Origin: Viridothelium virens | Lineage: Eukaryota; Ascomycota; Dothideomycetes; Trypetheliales; Trypetheliaceae | Length of the DNA: 64,000 nt | Assembly (NCBI GenBank): GCA_010094025.1 | Contig: ML991863.1 | Coordinates: forward strand, 21,246-85,245 | Direction of reading: 5' to 3' | In this document: positions 22,347 to 31,313 of the stretch, one piece after another | Position numbering within the stretch: the first letter of the stretch is position 1 | Layout: every line of letters begins with the position of its first letter | Notes under the pieces: model-generated | Database searches by the model: none | The model's input: the letters and a program-made list of their open reading frames with translations, nothing else | Told to the model about the DNA's origin: nothing | Translations under genes and position numbers: made by a program

Positions 22347-22612
22347 GTTGTAGGTATGGATTCAGCCTTTGGGTTATTTAGTTAGGTAATTATTATGATA
22401 CATTTCTCTTCACAATGATCTATGTGGGTACGACATAAATATAGAAGTCTACGAATAGCAAGCATCCTGTTCTGTCTTGACCGGATAGAAATAGACATTG
22501 ACTAGCCAGCTTCTAATTAAGGATCTACAGTGACGTCTATAAAGTGCTTGGTCCTTTCCCTCCAAGGCCGTTAAGAAGAAAGAAGATCCAAAGATACCTC
22601 GCACATCATTGC

Positions 22613-23992
22613 ATGCGTGGAACTATGTCAGCAAATATCATCCAGAAGACACAGAATCCACAAAAGAACCCCCAGGGGAGTCCGCAAACAAATCTCCCAA
22701 AAAAACCCAAGAAGAATACCCAAAGTAATCAAAAGATGGATAATCTCAAGAAGCCCAAGAAGCCCAAAGCCTCCAATGGGGATACATGGATGGGGGAAGA
22801 GAACTCCGTAAGGGAAAAACGGAAACGCGACGGCCGAACAGTACAAAGCATTGAGAACGCTACTCAAGGTCTTCGTTGGAGCGGCGGCGCTCGTCCCAAC
22901 CCTGCTACGTCCAGTAATGACAATGAAAACGGCAGGAGTAAGGAAAGCAGTAGCAAAGTCAGCGGCGGCAACATTGGAGGGAACAACAGCGGCAATGCCA
23001 ATAACGACGGCAATGACAACGACAACAACGACAACAACAACGACGACGAGATCGCTAACCATAACGACGTCGATAATCACAACGATGACGGTATTGGCAA
23101 TGATGACAACCGTGACGATGACAACGGCGACGATGATGGCGACGACAATGACGACGACGATAGTGACGATGACGACGGCGCTCCTATTACTATCCAGAAT
23201 TTCAGAACTCTTGAAGAAAGACCAGGCCATGTGTTCGACCTTGGCAAGTGGAAAAAGATAATTGCGGTCCGTGGTATCGGAGCCAGAGGCAATGGATTTG
23301 GGGGCCACCAACTTTGTCTACTCCACAACATCAAGAAGAATGGTAAAAAGCATAACCTTGTGGAGTTAGTGCCTCTCAGTAAATTTGGCAAACACTTCCA
23401 ATATAAAACCCTCCCGGATTTTAAGAAGCTCATGCTTTATCCCAGGGATCTACAGGATAAGCAATTACAACTTAAGGATATTAAAATTGGGGCTGTGTTC
23501 TACTCGCGGAGAGATGATGATATCAGAAAAGGCAAGCCAAATACATTCTGGTGGTTTACCGCAGATAAACTTAAAGGAGAGCCCCATTTTGCGACAAATA
23601 CCACCTTCAAACAGTGCTTCGGAGTGGGCCGTATTGAAGCAGAAGAGATTAGACAGCTTAAATTGACCGGTCGTCACGTACCAGCATATTCGGCAAAGCT
23701 ATGGACGTCTATTGAGGGCCCAGAGGACCCGGAGCAGACACGCTCTGCAGATAACAAAGCTGTGAACAACAAAGCGAACAGAAAAAAGACTTCCACAGCC
23801 AAAGTTAACATCCAGTCCAACACATCCAGTGCAAAGTCGACCTCGGCTGCTCGACCAAGCAGTGGAAAAGGAAAAGCGCCATATGCAACTCCTCCGCGCT
23901 CGGTCACTCCAGACGAAGTCGTCAAAGCGGTTTTACAGTATTTTTCGCCAAGGTCTGACACAGAAGAGGAGATCGAGTCGGGAGACGAGTAG
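22613..23992 (+). CDS. Asn/Asp-rich low-complexity protein with conserved-looking C-domain (459 aa)
   Basis: The first in-frame ATG is at 22613 (another at 22625). Residues 1-100 are Lys/Pro/Asn-rich. Residues about 120-185 are almost entirely Asn, Asp, Gly and His from a GAY-type codon run (22970-23180), a slippage-prone tract. After that, about 150 residues look globular (FDLGKWKKIIAVRGIGARG, FWWFTADKLKGEPHF), rich in aromatic and basic residues. A basic, Ser-rich tail ends in an acidic stretch. I recognise no family. Basic and acidic blocks suggest a nucleic-acid or chromatin context, but this is inference from composition only. Confidence 0.5.
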   Translation: MRGTMSANIIQKTQNPQKNPQGSPQTNLPKKPKKNTQSNQKMDNLKKPKKPKASNGDTWMGEENSVREKRKRDGRTVQSIENATQGLRWSGGARPNPATSSNDNENGRSKESSSKVSGGNIGGNNSGNANNDGNDNDNNDNNNDDEIANHNDVDNHNDDGIGNDDNRDDDNGDDDGDDNDDDDSDDDDGAPITIQNFRTLEERPGHVFDLGKWKKIIAVRGIGARGNGFGGHQLCLLHNIKKNGKKHNLVELVPLSKFGKHFQYKTLPDFKKLMLYPRDLQDKQLQLKDIKIGAVFYSRRDDDIRKGKPNTFWWFTADKLKGEPHFATNTTFKQCFGVGRIEAEEIRQLKLTGRHVPAYSAKLWTSIEGPEDPEQTRSADNKAVNNKANRKKTSTAKVNIQSNTSSAKSTSAARPSSGKGKAPYATPPRSVTPDEVVKAVLQYFSPRSDTEEEIESGDE

Positions 23993-24722
23993 GAGCTCGA
24001 GGTATGACAGTTCTGCTGGACAGGACTGATGTTAGCTATGCGGCATTGGGTGTTGTCTGTCACATACTTTACATATAGTATAGGTTTATAGTTCTGTCCA
24101 ATGAAGATCTTCCAGTTGCTCAAATGAGAGGTCGTCATCCGAGCGTGCTTGACCGCAATGTTTGATATCTGATTTAGGCTCGAAAATCTGAATAAGTATT
24201 TGAGGAATCTTTGACAGCCAATGCTGCAGCCGTAGCCGAGTCTTTGTGGAAGCTGGTCGCATTTTGTTCAGACTGGAGTGGGGAAGGCGCAGATTACAAA
24301 AATGCTTTTTGCAAAATAGATTACAAAAACGCTTCTTGCGGGTAAAAAAGAATAAAAACAAAAATAGGGAAAAGAGATTGACTGTACCAGCTTTTTGCTT
24401 CTAACTTACCTTCTTAACCGCCGAAGCGGCGCAGCCATCACAAGTCACTCGGGAGATGGCTAGCGGTAAGCTTGGGAGGGGCTATTCCGAACTAGGCTAG
24501 AACTGGATAGCATGGTTTTAATTTACTGTCTCTGTTAAGTCAGCAGTTTCTGAAAAAAGGTCACAAAGACAAGGTAGACCGAACAGGTCAGGTTGACAAG
24601 CAAAATAGTAAGTCCCATACCAACCTGCCCCGGCAGACTGTTCCAAGAATAGTTGTCCCGAGCCTATATCACGCCGAGCTCTTCCTCGAATGTCCAATAC
24701 TCAGCAATCTATTACAACAACA
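23993..24722. other. No gene seen
   Basis: Contains a close two-copy repeat at about 24292-24341 (GATTACAAAAATGC and GATTACAAAAACGC, 29 bases apart), but no supported reading frame. Confidence 0.4.
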
Positions 24723-25551
24723 ATGTACATAAAACTTAAACGATTCTGTGGCCTTTTATTCATCTTTCCGCTGCTCGGTACACCCATTAAGCTTTATGGG
24801 ACCGGAGGGTGCGTTGCCTAGGTATCCATGGTGGGAGCGTGACAGCTAACGGCGCAGCAGTGTCAGCCTTGGACAATCTACCGATTTCGTGTCATTTGGA
24901 TTTGAAGTCGACGACACTAGCACTCCCGCCCCAACCTTGGCGCCTAGCTTAGGGACGGCTGTATCAGGACCCGTGCCTCAATACACCCATGAGGTCTCTG
25001 TCGGCGCTCAAGGGGATTTCCTTTTTAATCCACGGCTAGTGGAAGCAGGAGTGGGAGATATTGTTAGGTTCCATTTTCTTATGCTTAACCATACCTTGAC
25101 ACAATCCTCACTCAACAAGCCTTGCACGCCTTCGAATTTATTCGATACGGGTTTCATCCATTCCAATCCTCAGAACGCCACAAACAATACGTTGCTTTTC
25201 CTCGTCCAAAACACAGATCCACAGTGGTTCTTGTGCAAACAAACAAAGCCGATTTCACACTGCCATGCTGGAATGGTCTTCGCGATCAACCCTCGCGACA
25301 ACTTTGCTCGATTCCTCGAGTATGCCCGACAGTCAACTACTACTCCACTTCCTTCAGTCGCGACACGGACAGGAATAGGGGCGCGGGGTACCTCGGGTCT
25401 GACGATCAACTCTTCTGCTCATAATGGCACTTGGACGTCTTCGGCAGTAGCTCCACAGCCTTTCAAAGGAGAGGCGAGGGTACAGGGATCTGGTATATTG
25501 AGCATCGCCAGTGTCTTTGTTGTTCTTTGGTTATTCAGTGGATATTGTTGA
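24723..25551 (+). CDS. Secreted GPI-anchored cupredoxin-like protein (258 aa)
   Basis: Exons 24723-24808 and 24861-25551 join in frame over a 52-nt intron (donor GTGCGT, branch GCTAAC). The first exon supplies a signal peptide (MYIKLKRFCGLLFIFPLLG). The body has the plastocyanin/phytocyanin layout of fungal extracellular Ser-rich proteins: LNHTLTQSS gives the first copper His, and WFLCKQ with SHCHAGMVF gives Cys, His and Met ligands. A Thr/Ser-rich linker leads to a hydrophobic C-terminus (about residues 235-258) suited to GPI anchoring. It probably acts at the cell surface in copper binding or redox chemistry. It precedes a ferric reductase-like gene, a possible metal link. Confidence 0.7.
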
Positions 25552-25655
25552 TTGTTGTCTAAATGTTCCGTTCACCATTTAGCTAGGTCTGCAGCTTAAT
25601 AAGAATTCACTCCAGAAACGGCGTTCTCTGTCACTTCTCTCAGGCGTAGATCGTC

Positions 25656-26379
25656 TTAAGATCCCTTGGTAGGGTTTTTGCCGCTTACACCGTCCCCCCG
25701 AATTTGTAACGCTGGATGAGAGAGTGCTCTTTCGCCAATGGGCGAAATCTCCATGTCGGGCGGAAGTATCGTTGTTTTCAAGCTATCGGGAAGATCCTGG
25801 ATACGCTCAAAGAGAGGGACTTCTTGCTCATGAGACTTTGGCGGTGTATATTTGATGTCATCTTGGATTTTGCCGCGACGGTGGTTTTGCAACTGTTCGA
25901 TATATGGTCCTCCCATCCAGCTTGAACAGAGATCAGTGTGCGATGACGGAGCTGCGAAAGCGAGCTGCTGCTCCTCCTCATCGAAGACTGTATGAGGAAT
26001 ATCGCCATCGCTCTGACGGTCTTGCGGCCGGCTCGATTCTTGGGGGTGGTCGATTGTCGGGTCCGCCATCCAGCTTGAACATAGGTTCATCGGAGGTACC
26101 AGCACTTCCGTAGAAAGTCGTATGAGCCTTCCGTTGCGCTATGCATACAATTTAGTATACCTTTAGCCAGCTTAGAACATAACTCACGTGAAGGTCAGCG
26201 AGTTCAGCCCAGGGCGGCCAGCCCTCATCATTCCCCATAGAGAAGTAGTAGTGAATTCCCTCAAATTTTGTTATAATAAAGACTTCTGCCCCGGTCACTT
26301 CCTGCAGCTGCTGCGATTTGGATGCTAGGGTTCTAGTCCGCTTTCGAAAGCTTTTGGAAACTTGCTCGGCAGGAGTCAT
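25656..26379 (-). CDS. MADS-box-like small transcription factor (224 aa)
   Basis: Exons 26379-26188 and 26138-25656 join in frame over a 49-nt intron (GTGAGT...TACTAAAT...ATAG). The N-terminus, from KSFRKRTRTLASKSQQL to GAEVFIITKFEGIHYYF, follows the MADS-box core: basic recognition helix, then two beta strands. It is shorter and less basic at its start than MEF2 or SRF type factors. The second half contains a repeated motif, LCSSWMADP and LCSSWMGGP, 45 residues apart, and is otherwise disordered. The gene is divergent from the ferric reductase gene (152 bases between starts), so it could regulate it, though that is inference. Confidence 0.6.
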
Positions 26380-26531
26380 GGTGAATGTCAGGTGGTTCCA
26401 AGAACCGAACTGGCGCGGAGCCGTCCTAAATGGTACAGCGACGAGGGTTAAATATAGAGAAGACAGGAGGGCTCGGCGGCAAAGGCAGCGGTTATATATT
26501 CCGTCACGTCCGCCTTGTATCGGGTCGCGCA

Positions 26532-28231
26532 ATGGAGCTTTCAGAAGTCTACTCTCTAGTTATTGGGGGAGTGCTGGTCACTCTCATTGCCTGGCGATCA
26601 TGTCAATACTTGGATCGAACCCTCTCACGACCAGTCACTCACTTCGTCCTCAAGCGGCTCGTATACCCGTTTGTAGTTCGACGCACTCGGTACATGCGTC
26701 CACTTTCGCGCTTTGAGTTTGCAGTTCAGACGCTCTACTGGCTCGGGACGGCGGTCTTCAACGTTGTTCAGGTGCAGAGCACAGACCAGGCAGGTCTTCG
26801 CGCTGCCGCGCTCTCCGTTATCAACCTCATCCCTTTATACCTCGGGAATCATCTACATACTGCGGCAGTATGGCTGGGAATACCTTTAGAAGCCATGCGC
26901 CGACTTCACAACTCCGCAGCGCTCATGGTGTGTGTCCAGTCGGCGATCCATGTGATTATACAACTTACTCATCACCCGTTTTCGATGACTGACACTACCT
27001 CTCGTTATGGACTTTTCGTACGATTCCGTCTCGCGGAGAACGATACTTGCTAACGCACACTACAGGCTCTGATATCTATTGCTGCGCTAGCGATACTCCC
27101 CCTAGTTCGTAGATGGCTGTACGAGATATTCCTCAAATTGCATCTCGGAATTGCTATCTTTGCTCTTTTCGCTATCTGGCGTCACCTCCGATACGCAATT
27201 GCCCCACCAGCCGCGTACATTATAGCATGTGCAATAACATTGCTAACGACCATGACCTACTCTACCTGTAGGCTCGTCTATCGGAATATTGTATTTGGGC
27301 GGCCCTTTCCCAAAGCCAGAGTCAAGCATCGCGAGAACGCTACGCAAATTGAGGTTTCACTTCCGAGGCCGTGGAAAATCCAGGCAGGGGAGTATGTACA
27401 AATATGGCTACCTGGAATTGGAATCTGGTCGTGGCTGGAGTCGCATCCGTCTATGGTAACATGGTGGGATGAGGACAGTCGGGGCCACGTCCGAGTGATC
27501 AGCGTGCTTCTCGTAGCACGACGCGGTTTAACTGCAAAGGTCCGGCTCCAAACGCGGCCTGACGTCTGGTATAATGCTCTCATTGATGGGCCATACGGAT
27601 GCCCTAAGTCATTGGCACATTACGGTACTGTCATCCTGATAGCCTCGGGAATTGGTATAGCAGCGACGGTTCCTCTCGCGAAACAGTTGGTAACGCGAAG
27701 ACGGGCGGGAACTGCTTGCACCAAGCAAATCAAGCTATTCTGGCAGTTAGAGCACGGTGAGTTGCTGGATTGCGTGTCACCGGGCCTATGCTAATCGATC
27801 GGCAAGGGCAGCGTGAATGGGTATTCGATTGGATGACTGATCTCCTTGAACTCGACAAGCACGATCATGTATGGGTTCAACTCTATGTTTTCAATGACGC
27901 TGACTGTTCGAATAAGATACTGAATATTACCTTATACGATACTTCTCAACGAACACTTGGCCAGCAATCAGATACGGATGGGTCTCATAATCGTATGGTA
28001 ACCCATTTCTGCGAGATGAACATTGAGGACTCTCTTGAAGAAGCAATATCTAGACTTGAGGGACGGACTATTGTCGCAGGTGAGCTCTCAACGCTTCTAG
28101 TCTCCTGCTTTGTCTTATTCTTCGGGACAGTTTCTTGCGATGCGGAGCTGCGGGACCGTGCTCAGCGCGAAGTTAGAAAAGCAATTATGGATGAGATCGA
28201 GTTTCATGATTTAGAATTCCAGCCTTGGTAG
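26532..28231 (+). CDS. Ferric reductase-like transmembrane protein (FRE, 516 aa)
   Basis: Exons 26532-27017, 27066-27756, 27807-28079 and 28131-28231 join exactly in frame over 48-51 nt introns. About six hydrophobic segments occupy residues 8-245. Two His pairs, H126/H140 and H188/H202, both spaced 14 apart, are the bis-heme ligands of FRE/NOX proteins. The FAD region has QAGEYVQIWLPG and SHPSMVTWW (canonical HPF with Phe changed to Ser). The NAD region has DGPYG and GTVILIASGIGIAATVP. The C-terminus ends EFHDLEFQPW as in fungal FREs, but the usual CGP reads CDA. Likely a plasma-membrane metalloreductase or ROS-related oxidoreductase, possibly altered in cofactor binding. FRE genes are recurrent Starship cargo. 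Confidence 0.8.
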
Positions 28232-28455
28232 TTAGAGCAATGGATTATTATTTTTAGAATAACCCATCCTGATTTGAGTCTTCTATATTAAGACGACCTA
28301 ATGTTATTGATAAAGGAGAGACCTGTTTTGTACCAGCGGCGTTTAGCTGGACCCTATACAAAAAGCTACTTCCCATGCCCACTTAACAAATATTCTTCAT
28401 GTTTGATCTTCTATAACACCAATTACTATCTCTAAACAATCCTCACTAATCAAGT

Positions 28456-28884
28456 ATGTGTCTGATATTCATCTTCAGTAGACCGTATAGGTCACGCGGT
28501 CGTACGAGTACTGCGCGAGAGCAGATTGCCCGGATGCGCACCACTTTGGGCCATATACTACTCAATTATCCCCGGGAGGAGCCTCCCCCTCCTCCGCCCT
28601 ACAGTCCTGGGTATCCTCATGCTTCCTTAAAGAAGAGAGTTTATCTGAGCTGATTATACTGCTGTAGGACTCCACCGATTATTGTACAAGAACTTGAGTC
28701 TATCAGTGGAACGGATAGGAACCAGTCTCGGTCCCTACCACGACGAGCTAGTAATAATCAACCTGAGCATCCAGTGACGAATATCACCAGCAACTCTGCT
28801 GAAGCAGGCGATGCTGAGAGTACCAGCAATGGAGAAAGCAGGATCGAAGGTGAAGAAGCTCTGGAAAGTGGGATTACTAGATGA
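28456..28884 (+). CDS. Small Pro/Ser-rich hypothetical protein (123 aa)
   Basis: Exons 28456-28610 and 28668-28884 join in frame over a 57-nt intron (GTATCC...CTGTAG). The N-terminus is hydrophobic then basic (MCLIFIFSRPYRSRGR). A proline run (PPPPPPYSPG) precedes the junction and a Ser/Asn/Glu-rich disordered tail follows. The hydrophobic start is too short to call a signal peptide with confidence. I recognise no family. Confidence 0.5.
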
Positions 28885-29371
28885 ATGCTGTAAAGGATAG
28901 TCAATACACAAGGTATTATATAAACTTAGAGAGGACTTTTAAGGAGAAAATGAACTGCTTTTATCACTTCTTGGACCTTTGCTTTCTTTTGGATAGCTTC
29001 CTTAGACGTTGATTAATGACGATGTTCGCATTCTGTTCTCTTCCAATAATTTTTAGTTACATTAAAATACTCCACATATCATGTGTTAGTATACGCCTTG
29101 TCCCTATCGGTTCCTTGTCCAAATTGTGGCTAGCGCCAAGTGATTCATTCAGGGCTGCCAGCGCTTACGCTCTAGATATATTATTACTAGGATACCGAAA
29201 CCAGCCTGGTTTAGGTTTGTCTTTTTATAGTCCATGTCTGGATATAAGGAGGACTCCGCCAGTGCAAGATTTGGAGCTCTTCAGCTTAAAAGGCCTCTAC
29301 AGCAAAATCTCTCCTATTAGTCACTTTCTTATCATAGCTACCGATTCCCTAAGGCTTCAAAATCTTTGACT
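28885..29371. other. No gene seen
   Basis: AT-rich region. A 117-codon frame at 29016-29369 has no protein-like features and is probably chance. Confidence 0.35.
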
Positions 29372-30375
29372 ATGTCTGAAGGTGAAATTAGTCCAGTATC
29401 ACCTTTACCTCCAACAATGATTAGCGGTGATAACGGCCCATTATCACCTTCACCTCCACCGATGACCAGCGGTGATAACAGTCCATTTTCACCCTCGATT
29501 AAAGAGGATCCAGTTTACTCACACAAGGTTGTAAAAAGCGTCCGAGATGATAAGATTTACTGCACGTTCAATTCCTAAATCATACATATCTGGACCTAGG
29601 CTGACCTTGAATAGGGTATGGCTGGAAAAGTGAAAGAGAAATCAAAGCGGGTAAAATGACTAAGGAGGAATGGCAAAAATTTGAAGAGCTCTGGGACAGT
29701 ACAGAGACTTATTCTGATGTTATCAACCTAAATATGAAGTTTCTACGCGGAGATATCAACTACACTCCTTACCACCTGGGACCGCTTGATCCGGAGACTG
29801 AACCTCTTGTACCGGATCTCTTAAAACTACACGAATATGGAGTTTTGACTATTACCGGCCAACCAGCGGATTATCAGTTTCTACGACGTACGCGTAGTTC
29901 GGGCTCGTACTTCGTCCAATTTGAGCAGCGAGCAGTTATAGAATTTCTGATTCCTGGTGATCCAGAAATTGTCCCGCAGCATTCCTGCAAAAAGTTCCTC
30001 GAGCTGATTAAGGGAGAAAGTCAATGGGATGTCTTCATCGGATCTGTATATCCGGAGGCGAAGGTTTTACACTGCTCTCTAGATGACGAAGGGTTTACTA
30101 CAACACGAAAACGGAAAGCGGCAACAAAGGAGGAGATTGCAGAACAAGACTGGAAAGATTGCGGACATTTTAAGATTCCTATGGATGGCCCTGAGATACA
30201 AAGTAATCAACACTGGATCAAGGAGTCCGTACAATTGCTAAGGGACATGAATCTTTCCAATGTTATTCTTGTTTCCAAGGATTGGGATCCACAGATGGAA
30301 ATAGAGCCACGACTAGTTAAGCTGGCGGAGAAAGCAGGGATGACAACAAAGTTCGATCTACAGCTATCAGAGTAA
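29372..30375 (+). CDS. Hypothetical protein, two exons with an unresolved junction
   Basis: The first exon (ATG at 29372) encodes a Ser/Pro-rich N-terminus with a repeated motif (SGDNGPLSPS, SGDNSPFSPS). The second exon reads through to 30375 from a TAG acceptor at 29613 (GYGWKSEREIKAGK before the internal ATG at 29656) and encodes about 250 residues of globular composition (YFVQFEQRAVIEFLIPG, NVILVSKDWDPQMEI). The obvious intron (donor GTTCAA near 29564, branch GCTGACC, acceptor 29613) misses the frame by one base. Using GTGATA at about 29473 restores it but drops 30 residues. No family is recognised. If the frame break is real, translation could start at 29656. Confidence 0.5.
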
Positions 30376-30587
30376 CGTCCCTTCCTGCGAAGCAAAAGAC
30401 ACCCCCAAACGAAAGCATTCTCGAGAATACACCATCAACTTTCCACATTCAAGCTCTCTGACCCTGAGACTCAATATCTAAGTAAACTTGACTCATTCTT
30501 TGTCTCCGAATTACTTTTAAAGTTTGGGGTCTATGGTATGGCTTAATAATACATGTTAGAAGTTCAGTCGGTTTTGAGCATAATAGA

Positions 30588-30765
30588 TTAACATCCGTCC
30601 CTATGTCGCGAGCCACCCTCCGTGGCGAGCCAATCTATAGATACTTTGTCTTTAAAGCAATTTCAACTTCACCAATGCGTCTGTAGTTAACGTCCGTCCC
30701 TGGGTGGCGCAAAACCCTCCGTGCCGCAAAATATGAGGGATACTTTGACTTCAAGCAACTATCAT
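30588..30765. repeat. Degenerate tandem duplication (unit about 99 bp)
   Basis: Two diverged copies start at 30588 and 30687, each opening TTAAC(A/G)TCCGTCCC, then GCGAGCC/GCGCAAA and ACCCTCCGTG, and ending GATACTTTG near 30650 and 30749. They lie in the gene-poor stretch 30376-31083, which otherwise shows no gene. Confidence 0.6.
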
Positions 30766-31313
30766 TCTGCGCACACGTTATTACTCACTAATATTCTATA
30801 TAAGTCGTGTACTGTGGCTACTTTTACACATTCGGAACTCCACCCACCCATAAATTACGTTCACATCGTCTCCTTTACGCCTAATGCGCAGAGAGCCTTG
30901 TTTTAGAGCATAACAATGTCCTTTCTCAAGAGCACTAAAGTTAAGCTCTTAGTACTCCACAATACTTATATATAGTCTTATCTAAGCCCTAGAGACTTAA
31001 TACAGAGCCGAAAAGTCATCATCAACCTTGTGTCTGCTGTGGCGCGCAAATTCATACAAGATCGCCACCACGGTTAGTACTTCGATTGATTGATTGATTG
31101 ATTGATTGATTCCTACACCCTTTTAGGTCGCACTGGCCTATGTGGGGATCTAGCTGACTAGTCTACAGGAAGTAGCTAATTTTGGTTTCGCATTGTTGAG
31201 TACATCTCCAGGACCATTACCACTGCACTAGGGTCTGTTCTAGAGTGACACTGTTCTTGCTGCCGGCGCAGTGTCTTCATAGCCTTCCAGGTCCTGTGTA
31301 TCGTACTCCCTTT

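Noticed and set aside
22628-23311. Antisense frame of 227 codons rich in Val and Ile, looking like membrane segments
   Set aside because: It is the reverse complement of the Asn/Asp codon tract (GAY/AAY reads as GTN/ATN) and has no independent support.
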